Of a stretch of DNA of 64,000 nt, positions 7,507 through 16,748 are shown in pieces. The stretch's first letter is position 1, and every line of letters starts with the position of its first letter. The stretch is from contig NZ_CALCZQ010000050.1 of the NCBI RefSeq assembly GCF_937903345.1, positions 230,240-294,239 of the forward strand, read 5' to 3'. The notes under the pieces were generated by a model that made no database searches, was not told the DNA's origin, and worked only from the letters and a program-made list of their open reading frames with translations. The stretch comes from an uncultured Emticicia sp. GTDB taxonomy: Bacteria; Bacteroidota; Bacteroidia; Cytophagales; Spirosomataceae. Made by a program: the position numbers and the translations under genes.

Positions 7507-8964
7507 ATGGAGCTATTTATTCTTGTCATATATGCCATTCCTTTGGTTTTTATTTTTTCGTATAGCTTGGTGCAGTTGAGTCTAATTATTAATTATTTAG
7601 GCGGTCGGCAGTCGGCAGTCGGCGGTCGACAGTTAGCACTTGGTGAAGAACATCCTTTCGTAACAATTCAACTTCCTATTTATAACGAATTGTATGTAGT
7701 TGAGCGATTAATTGATGCCGTAACGGCTTTTGATTATCCAAAAGCTCGTTTTGAGATACTGGTTTTAGACGATTCGACTGACGAAACGGTGGAGATTATA
7801 GCTCGAAAAACAAAAGAAATACAATCATTAGGCATTGATATTCAGCACATTAGACGCACAGACAGAAAAGGTTTTAAAGCTGGTGCTTTAGCTCATGGAA
7901 TGCAAATCTGCAAAGGTGAATTTATAGCCATTTTTGATGCTGATTTTGTTCCTCCAAAAGATTTTCTACTAAAAACCATTCCTCATTTTGCAGAATCGAA
8001 TGTTGGTGTAGTTCAAACTCGCTGGCAACACCTCAACGAAAACTATTCTTTGCTTACTCAATTGCAAGCCTTTGGCTTGGATGCTCATTTTACGATTGAA
8101 CAGGGCGGACGAAATGCTAAAAACCATTTCATCAATTTCAACGGCACAGCAGGAATTTGGAGAAAAAGTACGATTGAAGACGCAGCAGGCTGGGAAGCCG
8201 ACACATTAACCGAAGATTTAGATTTAAGTTATCGGGCCCAAATGCGAGATTGGAAATTTGTGTATTTAGAAAACGTTGGTTGCCCTGCCGAGTTGCCAGT
8301 GACTATGAGTGCGGTGAAATCTCAGCAATATCGTTGGACAAAAGGTGCGGCCGAATGTGTCGTGAAAAACCTTCGTAAGTTATTGTCTGATAGTCATTTA
8401 AGTATTTCTACGAGACTACACGGTTTTTATCATTTAATGAATAGTGCGGTTTTTGTTGCGGTATTTTTCTTGTCGATTTTGAGTTTGCCTGTCATGCTTA
8501 TTACCTCAGGTTCCGATAGATTCGATGTGTTTTTTCGATATACAGCTTTATTTCAAGTCAGTTGGGTGATTTTGGGTTGTTTTTATTGGATTTCTTTCCA
8601 AAAAACTGGACTCGGTTTTTTTGAATTTGTGAAGCGTTTTGTTCTGTTTTTATTATTTATGATGGGGCTTTCGTTTCATAATTCCATAGCCGTAGTCGAA
8701 GGATGGCTAGGTAGAAAAACACCTTTCGTTCGTACGCCAAAGTTCAATGTAAATAATCAATCAGATTCGTTGCAAGAAAATAAGTATTTGACCAAAAGCC
8801 TTGGTAAAAGCACATGGATTGAGCTTTTGTTGATGCTTTATTTTATTGCGGTTTTGGTTATTGAAATATATCTAAACAACTTCGGTTTAGTGCCTTTTCA
8901 TCTGATGCTTATTGCTGGTTACGGAAGTGTTTTGTTCTATATTTTTAAGCAAGCAAGGCATTAG
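7507..8964 (+). CDS. Membrane family 2 glycosyltransferase (cellulose synthase/CsbB-like processive type)
   Basis: A 485-residue protein with one N-terminal membrane helix (about residues 4-27), a GT-A domain and four or so C-terminal helices (about 310-480). Catalytic features are DDS at 88-90, DAD at 144-146, TED at 235-237 and QQYRW at 273-277; the Q..RW motif marks processive beta-glycosyltransferases such as cellulose or glucomannan synthases. Substrate is unknown. Between the first helix and the catalytic domain, residues 33-47 are encoded by a short GTCGGCA-type repeat and look like an in-frame insertion, leaving the enzyme otherwise intact. Confidence 0.88.
   Translation: MELFILVIYAIPLVFIFSYSLVQLSLIINYLGGRQSAVGGRQLALGEEHPFVTIQLPIYNELYVVERLIDAVTAFDYPKARFEILVLDDSTDETVEIIARKTKEIQSLGIDIQHIRRTDRKGFKAGALAHGMQICKGEFIAIFDADFVPPKDFLLKTIPHFAESNVGVVQTRWQHLNENYSLLTQLQAFGLDAHFTIEQGGRNAKNHFINFNGTAGIWRKSTIEDAAGWEADTLTEDLDLSYRAQMRDWKFVYLENVGCPAELPVTMSAVKSQQYRWTKGAAECVVKNLRKLLSDSHLSISTRLHGFYHLMNSAVFVAVFFLSILSLPVMLITSGSDRFDVFFRYTALFQVSWVILGCFYWISFQKTGLGFFEFVKRFVLFLLFMMGLSFHNSIAVVEGWLGRKTPFVRTPKFNVNNQSDSLQENKYLTKSLGKSTWIELLLMLYFIAVLVIEIYLNNFGLVPFHLMLIAGYGSVLFYIFKQARH
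7604..7633 (+). repeat. Short tandem repeat inside a coding region
   Basis: GTCGGCA-like heptamers are repeated about four times here, the last copy being degenerate (GTCGACA). The stretch encodes GRQSAVGGRQ within the second glycosyltransferase and remains in frame. Its G+C content contrasts with the flanks. Confidence 0.65.
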
Positions 8965-8975
8965 ATTCTTATTTA

Positions 8976-9048
8976 CTACGGAGGCACAGATTTAAAGATA
9001 AGCAAGGAATTGATTCTGTGAAAATCCGTGTCTTCCGTGTCTCCGTGG
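8976..9048. repeat. Imperfect inverted repeat between convergent genes
   Basis: CTACGGAGGCACAGATTT (8976-8993) faces AAATCCGTGTCTTCCGTGTC...CCGTGG (9022-9048). Palindromes built from CGGAGGCAC / GTGTCTCCG are widespread dispersed elements in bacterial intergenic DNA as I recall. It lies between the convergent ends of the glycosyltransferase and TonB-receptor genes and may also terminate transcription. Confidence 0.6.
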
Positions 9049-9060
9049 TTAGATTTTTTC

Positions 9061-11388
9061 TCAAAAATCAACTTTAAAATTCAAAATTGGCACGATTGGA
9101 AGGGCGTAATTATAATATATCTGTTTAGTTGTGTTATTATAACGTTGTTGGATTTCATTTTTTCGGTTTGAAACGTTTTGTAAATCAGCACTTAGGGTCC
9201 ATGTGGCACCCATTTTGTTAATTTTGTAAGCAATTCCTAAATCAATTCTCCAATAATCGGGCAGGCGAGGTATATACGCTTGCGTAACGTCAGTAATTGT
9301 AGTGTTTTTCTTGATTGATTCTGTCAAATTTATTGGAATGAATCGATTCCCACCTCTCCACATTATACGGCTATTTATGACAAAAAAGTGTTGCTTTTGC
9401 TTGCCCAGTGGCAATTCCTTTCCTGCCAAAGCATTTCCAGCATACGTATTATTAAAAACCGTATTTCTCCACTGATTGTCTCTTGCTTTAAATCTTGACT
9501 CAAATAATGAGCCTGTAAGTAAAAAATAATAACCTTTGGCAAAATACCGCTCTAAAGTTAGCTCCAAACCTCGATTTTCGCCTAAACCTTCATTTGCAAG
9601 CACTGTGCTTGTCAGACCCGATGAAGAATTGAGCATCGAAAAGAAGTTTTTGCGGTTTGAATCAACAGGCACTTCAAATAAATTTTGATAATAACCTTCA
9701 ATTTTTAGGCGTGTATTTTCACCCAGACTTCGGTCGTAGCTAATTACATAATGAGCGGCACGAGTCATACCCAGATTACGATTGGGTTGCTCAAAGGTTT
9801 CTCCAGTTTTGCGGCGTTTGTAAAGATATAAAGAAATTGGTTCAAGCCGGCTATGAAGGCCAAAACCCGCACTAAGGGATTGTTTTTCGTCAATCTGATA
9901 ACGCAAGCCAAATCGTGGCTCGATGGTTTGATTATTATTCAATAAAAATCTGTTGAAATGTATGCCGCCCGTAAAACTTAGTTTTTGTGAAATATTTAAT
10001 TTTGCTTGACTATATATTTGAATAAAATGCGTGGCATCATTTTCGGTGAGGTAATTTACCAAAGCATTTCGGGTATTATCTCGGCGGTCTTCATTTAATA
10101 TGTAGCCTAATCGACTGATGATTAGACCTGTACGAATTGTGCCACGTGAGTTTATCTTATAATTATAGAATGTCGAAAAACGAAAATTATTATAAGCGTA
10201 AAGACGTTGATTGTTGGTTACCCAAGTTTTATTATTGATAAAATTCTCTTGAAATGACTTATTCGATTCGTTTGAAGTCGATAAAACAGAATAAAAATAT
10301 CCTTTGCTACCTGTTGAAATCTTATGATTTAGGCCACTCACACCCATTTGACTACGTTCATTTGCTCTGAAAGTTGTGCTATTATCATCCGAAAAATTTA
10401 AACCACCAACACCCCAAAGCGAAAATGTTCCTGCTTTTTTTGTGGGTAGGTTTAAGGTAAAATTCATATCTCGGTAAGCAGGTTTAAATCCACCTGTTTC
10501 GATAGCAAGTAGTCCTGATTTGAGCAAAAGTTCGAGTGTAGAATAGCGAAAATTGAAGCGATATGAAGCACCATTTTTTGAAATAGGCCCTTCGGCAGCC
10601 GCTTCTAAACCAATGACGCTAAGTTGACCCATAAATTCATGTTTTTGGTCGTTTCCTCTACGTAGTTTTAAATCAAAAACGCCTGAAGTAGCATTGCCAT
10701 ATTCGGCAGGAAAAGCTCCAGTCAAGAAATCAGAATTTGCCAAACTTCCACTATTTATCATGCTAATAATACCACTCGTTGAGCCCTGTCCATCGCCAAA
10801 ATGGTTAGGGTTTGGTATTTCTACGCCTTCCAAACGCCAAAGTAAACCTTTAGGAGAATTTCCTCGAATGACGATTTCGTTATTTTGGTCATTGCCAGCC
10901 GATGTTACGCCCGCAAACGCCATTGCCATACGTGCGGGGTCTGCGTATCCGCCTGCATAGCGGTTGCTTTCTTGTACAGTAAATTGCCTACCACTTACCA
11001 TAGCGAGTTCGTTCAAGGTTTTTTCTTTGCTTTGTACGGCCTTTACCACAATTTCTTTCAAAAATTGTGGACTTTCGGTCATTTCTATGGTCAGAATCAA
11101 TTCTTTTCCACTACCAATTTCGAGTGTTGGTAAAGTGCGTTTATCATAGCCAATCATTGAAAAAGTAAGCGAATAACGCCCAATAGGCAATTTTTCAAAG
11201 CGAAAACTACCTTCGTTGTCAGTAATTATGCCTTTGTTTGATGGCGAGATGAGAATCGAAACTCCAGGGAGTGCTTGTTGGGTTTCTTTGTCTAGAACTT
11301 TTCCTCGAAGATTTTGTGTAGGGGTTTGGGTGAAGCCAAAAACAGGATGGAATAAAAGTAAAAAATAGAAGTAAAAAGCTATTTTCAT
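9061..11388 (-). CDS. TonB-dependent outer-membrane receptor with carboxypeptidase-regulatory-like N-terminus
   Basis: A 775-residue outer-membrane transporter. A signal peptide (to about residue 20, FGFTQ) precedes a carboxypeptidase-regulatory-like beta domain (LRGKVLDKETQQALPGVSI through SMIGYDKRTLP, about 26-90), then the plug (about 125-235, with the GGYADPARMAMAFAGVTSAG and VIRGNSPKGLLWRLEGVE segments) and a 22-strand-type barrel ending in an aromatic residue (LNFKVDF). There is no STN domain and no SusD-like partner gene, so it is an orphan receptor; the ligand is unknown. Energy would come from TonB-ExbBD encoded elsewhere. Confidence 0.93.
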   Translation of the reverse strand: MKIAFYFYFLLLFHPVFGFTQTPTQNLRGKVLDKETQQALPGVSILISPSNKGIITDNEGSFRFEKLPIGRYSLTFSMIGYDKRTLPTLEIGSGKELILTIEMTESPQFLKEIVVKAVQSKEKTLNELAMVSGRQFTVQESNRYAGGYADPARMAMAFAGVTSAGNDQNNEIVIRGNSPKGLLWRLEGVEIPNPNHFGDGQGSTSGIISMINSGSLANSDFLTGAFPAEYGNATSGVFDLKLRRGNDQKHEFMGQLSVIGLEAAAEGPISKNGASYRFNFRYSTLELLLKSGLLAIETGGFKPAYRDMNFTLNLPTKKAGTFSLWGVGGLNFSDDNSTTFRANERSQMGVSGLNHKISTGSKGYFYSVLSTSNESNKSFQENFINNKTWVTNNQRLYAYNNFRFSTFYNYKINSRGTIRTGLIISRLGYILNEDRRDNTRNALVNYLTENDATHFIQIYSQAKLNISQKLSFTGGIHFNRFLLNNNQTIEPRFGLRYQIDEKQSLSAGFGLHSRLEPISLYLYKRRKTGETFEQPNRNLGMTRAAHYVISYDRSLGENTRLKIEGYYQNLFEVPVDSNRKNFFSMLNSSSGLTSTVLANEGLGENRGLELTLERYFAKGYYFLLTGSLFESRFKARDNQWRNTVFNNTYAGNALAGKELPLGKQKQHFFVINSRIMWRGGNRFIPINLTESIKKNTTITDVTQAYIPRLPDYWRIDLGIAYKINKMGATWTLSADLQNVSNRKNEIQQRYNNTTKQIYYNYALPIVPILNFKVDF

Positions 11389-11478
11389 ATAACTGTCTTG
11401 AAGTAAAACCCTACTAAATTAAAAAATACCTCGTAAGGGTAAAATATTGATAGAAACATAAAAAAACAAGTATTTTGG

Positions 11479-11525
11479 CATGCCGTAGGAATGCAACGAT
11501 AATATACATATCATGCCTACGGCAT
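11479..11525. repeat. Inverted repeat of the ATGCCTACGGCAT type
   Basis: Imperfect arms CATGCCGTAGGAATG (11479-11493) and ATGCCTACGGCAT (11513-11525) flank an AT-rich 19-base loop. It lies in the 200-base gap between cysS (ends at 11594) and the TonB receptor start. Probably a dispersed palindromic element that could also stop transcription leaving cysS. Confidence 0.6.
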
Positions 11526-11593
11526 TTCGATAGATAACTTTTTTAATTAAATCTAACAATATTTTGTCCAGCTGTGACTTCTTGTAAAATCCT

Positions 11594-13081
11594 TTATTCT
11601 TCCCAAGCCCAATCAATGCGGTGTTTCATGTCCTTGATTGACATTCCGTTGGCTTTGAAATAACTTCTGATTTCGTCAACTTTATCATATTGTTGAGAGG
11701 CTTTGTATTCGCGGTAAAGATTCAACATTCCGTTCAGAACTGCATCTGAGTTTTCAGCTTTTTCTTCTTTCAAACCTAAAATTCCTTCTATGAAAAGTAC
11801 AAATTTATCTTTTAGCTCATTGAAAGTTTCTTCACCGATTGCAGCTGATGGCAATTGGTTCATGTAAATCATGTTAACGTATTTTAGTAAATTGAATAAT
11901 TGAGCAATCGCAACTGCTGTATTCAAATCATCGTTCATGGCATCGTAAAACGCTGCGACTGACTTTTCGATGTCTTGTTTTTTCTTTTCGTCAGTGGCAA
12001 CTTCGGATGGCTCGAAAGTAATCGTTTTTGCTATTCGAAGGCCATTTGTAAGGCGGCGAAAACCTTTTTGTGCTGCTTTTAGGGCATCGTTTGAGAAATC
12101 AAGCGTACTTCTATATTGTGATTGCAACATGAAGAAACGTACTGTCATTGGGCTGTATGCTTGCTCAAGCAAAGGGTGGCTTCCTGCAAAAAGTTCGGCA
12201 GGAAGAAACGAATTTCCTAAAGACTTTGACATCTTTTGTCCATTTACGGTAAGCATATTTGAGTGCATCCAATATTTCACTGGTTCTTTGCCCGTGATAC
12301 CTATACCTTGTGCAATTTCACATTCATGGTGCGGAAATTTTAGATCCATTCCACCGCCGTGGATATCAAAAGTTGCTCCTAAATATTTGCTACTCATACA
12401 AGTACACTCCAAGTGCCAACCTGGGAAGCCCATTCCCCATGGACTTTGCCATTGCATGATATGTTCTGGACTTGCTTTTTTCCAAATTGCAAAATCGAGT
12501 GGATTACGTTTTTCAGCTTGACCGTCCAATTCACGAGTTTCGTTCAAAAGGTCTTCAATAATTCTGCCCGAAAGTTTGCCGTATTCGTTTCCATCGGCAT
12601 TGTATTTATTAATATCAAAATAAACCGAACCATTCGATTCGTAAGCTAAACCTTTTTCTATCAAGGTTTTAACCGCCTCAATTTGTTCGATTAAGTGACC
12701 TGTTGCTGTTGGTTCGATGCTTGGTGGTAAAAAATTGAATTGTTCCAAAACTGTATGAAAATCGTTGGTGTATCGTTGTACGATTTCCATTGGTTCAAGT
12801 TTTTCGAGCTTAGCCATTTTGCCGATTTTATCTTCTCCTTCGTCGCCATCGCCAACTAAGTGGCCTACATCAGTAATATTACGTACGTAACGAACCTTGT
12901 AACCAATGTGTGTGAGATAACGGTAAAGCACATCGAAAGTCATGAACGTTCGGACATTGCCTAAGTGAACATTGTTATAAACCGTTGGGCCGCAAACGTA
13001 CATACCTACGTGATTGGGTGTGATGGGCTGAAATTCTTCTTTTTGACGAGAAAGTGTATTATAAATTTTCAGATTTTGCAT
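11594..13081 (-). CDS. cysS: Cysteinyl-tRNA synthetase
   Basis: Class I aminoacyl-tRNA synthetase that charges tRNA-Cys. From the ATG at 13081 (MQNLKIYNTL) it is 495 residues. It shows the zinc ligand Cys30 in MYVCGPTVYN, the HIGH-equivalent HLGN at 39-42, the second zinc region GWHLECTCMS, GGGMDLKFPHHECE, and the KMSKSLGN motif that positions ATP. The DALR-type anticodon region follows. A longer frame from 13156 would add 25 residues encoded by a GAGTGAATG-like repeat and is not credible. The gene stands alone. Confidence 0.97.
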   Translation of the reverse strand: MQNLKIYNTLSRQKEEFQPITPNHVGMYVCGPTVYNNVHLGNVRTFMTFDVLYRYLTHIGYKVRYVRNITDVGHLVGDGDEGEDKIGKMAKLEKLEPMEIVQRYTNDFHTVLEQFNFLPPSIEPTATGHLIEQIEAVKTLIEKGLAYESNGSVYFDINKYNADGNEYGKLSGRIIEDLLNETRELDGQAEKRNPLDFAIWKKASPEHIMQWQSPWGMGFPGWHLECTCMSSKYLGATFDIHGGGMDLKFPHHECEIAQGIGITGKEPVKYWMHSNMLTVNGQKMSKSLGNSFLPAELFAGSHPLLEQAYSPMTVRFFMLQSQYRSTLDFSNDALKAAQKGFRRLTNGLRIAKTITFEPSEVATDEKKKQDIEKSVAAFYDAMNDDLNTAVAIAQLFNLLKYVNMIYMNQLPSAAIGEETFNELKDKFVLFIEGILGLKEEKAENSDAVLNGMLNLYREYKASQQYDKVDEIRSYFKANGMSIKDMKHRIDWAWEE

Positions 13082-13404
13082 AGAAAGGCAATGAGTGTAT
13101 GAGTGAATTTGAGAATGAGTGAATGTAGAAAACACTACGGTACTCAATTCTAACAAAATTAATGTTTATAGAATTAAATGAAAACGACTAACTTTTATAT
13201 CATTAGTGTCAGGCAGTTAGCAATAGCAACAACATCGAAAAGCAGACGTATCAGATATTACTTGGGTTTTTTTACAAAATTACAGAACATAAACCAAAAC
13301 TGAGCAGAATTTATAAGATTTTTAGCTTGGTGAAGTATATCACTTGATTTTTTGCGATTAAAAACCTTTCTTTAAGAATATTTATCTAACATTAAAACCT
13401 TGCC
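13082..13404. other. Intergenic region between divergent cysS and permease genes
   Basis: The first 50 bases contain GAGTGTATGAGTGAAT/GAGTGAATG-like short repeats just upstream of cysS. The rest is AT-rich and must carry both promoters. No gene, tRNA or clear structured RNA was seen. Confidence 0.6.
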
Positions 13405-14733
13405 ATGTCATCTAATCTTGAACCTTCTAAAGAACAAAAACTTCAAAAAAGTCTTACACCAACGCTGCTATGGGGCTTGGGTGTTGGATATGTTATTTCA
13501 GGAATGTATTTCGGATGGAATCTTGGCCTTGAAAAAGGCGGTACGCTCGGAATGGCCATCGCAACTTTCTTTGTTATAATTCTGTACCTCACATTTTCGT
13601 TGGGTTATGCTGAATTGGCTTGTGCAATTCCGCAGGCAGGTGGTGCTTTTGATTATGCTAATCGAGCTTTAGGGAAAAAGTGGGGATTTTTAGCAGGAAT
13701 GGCTCAAAATATTGAATTTTTGTTTGCTCCGCCAGCCATTGCGGTTGGTATTGGTGCTTATTTTAATGCGGCTTTTCCACAATTTTCTATCTTAGGAGTC
13801 GCCATAGGAGCATATTTTGTTTTTACTTTACTCAATATTCTCGGCACAAAACTTGCTTCTGCTTTTGAGTTGATAATTACTATTTTAGCAGTTTTGGGTT
13901 TGATAACCTTTTGGTTTTTTTCTTTTCCAAAATTTGATACAAAATACTTGTTTATTAATAACTTACCCAACGGCTGGAGTGGGGCTTTTGCGGCTTTGCC
14001 ATTTGCTATTTGGTTCTTTTTGGGAATAGAAGGTTTGGCTAATGTGGCCGAGGAATCGAATAACCCACAAAAAGATATTACTTGGGGATTTGGCTCAGCA
14101 ATGGCAACTTTGGTTGTTTTATGCGTACTAACTTTTATTTCCTCAATCGGAATAAACGGTTGGGAATCAATTGTTTATAAAGCCGATGGAAGCGTGACGG
14201 ACTCACCTTTGCCGATGGCGATGAGTAAAATTATGACTGATAATAGCGGAATTTATCAACTAATTGTAGGTATTGGTACCTGCGGACTCATTGCGTCGTT
14301 TCACGGTTTAGTTTTAGCTGCAGGAAGGGCAACCTTTGAGTTTGGTAGGGTAGGGAACGCTCCCAAATTTATGGGACATGTTCATTCGAAATTTAAAACT
14401 CCAGCTAATGCATTGCTCTTGAATATGATTTTCGGAATAATGGCACTTTTAAGCAATTCAACGGCCGATATTATCATTCTTTCAGCTTTTGGTGCTTTGG
14501 TTATGTATATATTTTCGATGGTTTCATTATTGATTTTACGCAAAAAAGAACCAAATCTCAAACGTCCTTTTCTTGTACCGTTTTATCCAGTTTCGCCAAT
14601 AATTGCTTTAATTATTGCTTCGGTGGCTTTGATAGCTATGATTATTTATAACTTTAACTTATCATTAGTTTTCTTTGGAATTTTGGTTGGCAGCTTTTTA
14701 GTTGCAAATTTGCTTAAATCAGATTGGAAATGA
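13405..14733 (+). CDS. Amino-acid permease superfamily transporter, ethanolamine permease-like
   Basis: A 442-residue APC-superfamily protein with about 12 membrane helices. The N-terminal segment (LWGLGVGYVISGMYFGWNLG), the AIPQAGGAFDYANRALG signature and FLFAPPAIAVGIGAYF match the ethanolamine permease (eat) branch rather than general amino-acid permeases. It would import ethanolamine or a related small amine by proton symport. No ethanolamine ammonia-lyase genes are nearby, so substrate assignment rests on sequence resemblance only. The downstream UbiA-like gene starts about 60 bases later on the same strand. Confidence 0.85.
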   Translation: MSSNLEPSKEQKLQKSLTPTLLWGLGVGYVISGMYFGWNLGLEKGGTLGMAIATFFVIILYLTFSLGYAELACAIPQAGGAFDYANRALGKKWGFLAGMAQNIEFLFAPPAIAVGIGAYFNAAFPQFSILGVAIGAYFVFTLLNILGTKLASAFELIITILAVLGLITFWFFSFPKFDTKYLFINNLPNGWSGAFAALPFAIWFFLGIEGLANVAEESNNPQKDITWGFGSAMATLVVLCVLTFISSIGINGWESIVYKADGSVTDSPLPMAMSKIMTDNSGIYQLIVGIGTCGLIASFHGLVLAAGRATFEFGRVGNAPKFMGHVHSKFKTPANALLLNMIFGIMALLSNSTADIIILSAFGALVMYIFSMVSLLILRKKEPNLKRPFLVPFYPVSPIIALIIASVALIAMIIYNFNLSLVFFGILVGSFLVANLLKSDWK

Positions 14734-14793
14734 CCAGTTTTAAGCTAATAAACCTACGTTTTGTTTTTTTATTTGATTGAACTCCATAACACT

Positions 14794-15639
14794 ATGAATG
14801 CTAAAGATATTTTAATTCATTTGAGGCTTCCGTTTTCGCTTTTTTTGATGCCTGTTTATTGGTTTGCAATCAGTCAAACCCCAATTTTTGATCAGTCAAA
14901 AGCGGTTTGGATTTTTGTTATTTTACATCTTCTCATTTATCCTGCGAGCAATGCCTATAATAGTTTTTTCGATAAGGATGAAGGTAGCATTGGCGGACTC
15001 GAAAAGCCTCCTGCTGTTGATAAAAAACTTTTTTGGGTTTCTTGGGTGATGGATATTTTAGCGGTAATTATTAGCCTTATTGTGCTAGATTGGATTTTTG
15101 CCTTAATGATTTTTACTTATGGCTTAGTCTCGAAAGCTTATAGTAATGATTTCATTCGACTAAAAAAATATCCGATTTTGAGTTGGTTAATTGTTGGTTT
15201 TTTTCAAGGAGCTTTTACTTATTACACCATTATAATTGCTTTTGAAAAAAGCATCGTTAACCTAAGAACTCAGCTTATGCCTGCTTTGATAAGTTCTTTG
15301 ATGATTTGTGCGGTTTATCCAATGTCGCAGATTTATCAACATGAAGAAGATAACAAGCGTGGCGATAAAACATTAAGTATTTTGTTGGGTATAGATGGCA
15401 CTTTTATGTTTACAGCCATTTTTTTCTCTATTGCCTTTGGAGGTTTTTTCTTTTATTTCAATCAAGCAGATTTTATTACTTTACTCATTTTTAATTTTCC
15501 TACACTTGTATTTTTTGGGTGGTGGTTTCTAAAAACAATAAAAGACAAAAACCATGCGAATTTTAAAAATTCGATGTGGCTAAATTTGCTTGCATCAGTT
15601 TGTTTAAATAGTTTCTACATATGGTTATGCGTAAAATAA
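14794..15639 (+). CDS. UbiA-family prenyltransferase-like membrane protein
   Basis: From the ATG at 14794 the product is 281 residues with about eight hydrophobic helices. Two acidic motifs typical of UbiA intramembrane prenyltransferases are present: NAYNSFFDKDEGS (first NxxxDxxxD-like motif) and QIYQHEEDNKRGDKTLSILL (second). The family moves isoprenoid chains onto aromatic or other acceptors in quinone, heme or lipid synthesis. Here the acceptor is unknown, and no menaquinone genes are adjacent. A TTG start at 14761 is less likely. It may be co-transcribed with the permease; it ends well before a bidirectional terminator. Confidence 0.8.
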   Translation: MNAKDILIHLRLPFSLFLMPVYWFAISQTPIFDQSKAVWIFVILHLLIYPASNAYNSFFDKDEGSIGGLEKPPAVDKKLFWVSWVMDILAVIISLIVLDWIFALMIFTYGLVSKAYSNDFIRLKKYPILSWLIVGFFQGAFTYYTIIIAFEKSIVNLRTQLMPALISSLMICAVYPMSQIYQHEEDNKRGDKTLSILLGIDGTFMFTAIFFSIAFGGFFFYFNQADFITLLIFNFPTLVFFGWWFLKTIKDKNHANFKNSMWLNLLASVCLNSFYIWLCVK

Positions 15640-15814
15640 AAACCTTAGGATTTAAGTATTGATATACAATTGTTTTAAAATAGAATCTGTTTTATAGATT
15701 GCCTATCAGATTAGTACACTGTCACTTCAGCAGCGAACAGATTATTGTAAATAACTTAGGCTTGCCATTTAATCCTGTTAAATCTAATAATCTTGAAATC
15801 CTGTCAAAAAATGA

Positions 15815-15847
15815 AAAAAGGTTGTCAGCATAGCATACAACCTTTTT
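15815..15847. terminator. Bidirectional terminator between UbiA-like and sigma-factor genes
   Basis: Perfect 11-base arms AAAAAGGTTGT and ACAACCTTTTT close over an 11-base loop and end in T-runs in both directions, between convergent genes. Confidence 0.85.
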
Positions 15848-15908
15848 GAACCTTCCTCTTTTTTAACCAAAAACCATTTAGATTATTGAAACCTTCAAAA
15901 TAATATTG

Positions 15909-16421
15909 TTAGAAAGAATAAGCGTACATATACAATTTATCCTTTAATTCTTTTCTTGCAATGTGTATTCTATTTTTTACAGTACCAATCGGAATACTCA
16001 ATTTTTGAGCTATTTCGTGGTATTTAAAACCTTTAAAATGCATCATAAATGGCTGGCGATATGCTTCATCAAGTGTTTCTACTGCATTATTTATGTCTTC
16101 CATCGCAAACGATGAGTAAGCATCGTTATCAACTAAACTTTCAGTACTATTTATATAATGTAAATTATCGGTTGTATCAATAAAAGTATTCTTTCTTACC
16201 ATACGTTGATAGTTCGTGATAAACGTATTTTTCATTATAGTATAAAGCCATGCTTTCAAATTTGTGCCGTCTGCATATTTCTCACGATTCAAGAATGCTT
16301 TCATAAGCGTATCCTGTAGTAAATCATTCGCATCTTCATGGTCTTTTGTGAGTCTAATGGCAAAAGGCTTCAATGATTTTGATGTTTTTGATATAGCATA
16401 ATTGAATTCTATAGCAGTCAT
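15909..16421 (-). CDS. ECF-type RNA polymerase sigma factor
   Basis: A 170-residue sigma-70 family protein of the extracytoplasmic-function group. Region 2 is visible (AIRLTKDHEDANDLLQDTLM, with LKAWLYTIMKNTFITNYQRM) and region 4 has the helix-turn-helix YHEIAQKLSIPIGTVKNRIH. It directs RNA polymerase to a dedicated promoter set. No anti-sigma gene follows, unlike many ECF loci, and close relatives in Bacteroidota occur as stand-alone genes; its signal is unknown. The 330-base AT-rich upstream region probably contains its promoter. Confidence 0.93.
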   Translation of the reverse strand: MTAIEFNYAISKTSKSLKPFAIRLTKDHEDANDLLQDTLMKAFLNREKYADGTNLKAWLYTIMKNTFITNYQRMVRKNTFIDTTDNLHYINSTESLVDNDAYSSFAMEDINNAVETLDEAYRQPFMMHFKGFKYHEIAQKLSIPIGTVKNRIHIARKELKDKLYMYAYSF

Positions 16422-16748
16422 AGTCTTGTTGATTTTTGTTTAAGCAAAGTTAATAAAAGTTAAACAAAAAAAACAAATGTTTTTTAAATTAAATTTTTCA
16501 TTTCCTAACAATAATTTAATAAATCAATCAAAATCTTGTGTTTAATATGTTTTTTGGATTTAAATAACTCTTTCTTGACTTAATAATTTATATATTTTGT
16601 TTAATGATAGTTTATTAATGGTAAACAAACTTACTACATTTAAACATTTTGTTTATATATCTATATATGAAAGATTCACAAGAATGAATTTTGCTAGAGC
16701 TGTTTTTTTTATACTTTTGAAGAAATAAATTTCTATTCAACATACATT
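16422..16748. other. AT-rich intergenic region between divergent genes
   Basis: Very AT-rich with many A and T runs and TTTAAT/TTTATA motifs. It should contain the promoters of the sigma-factor gene and of the isomerase-like gene. No coding or structured RNA signal was seen. Confidence 0.6.

Noticed and set aside
11419..11616. 65-codon open frame on the minus strand between cysS and the TonB receptor
   Set aside because: It runs over the ATGCCTACGGCAT inverted repeat and into the cysS 3' end in another frame, and has no family resemblance.
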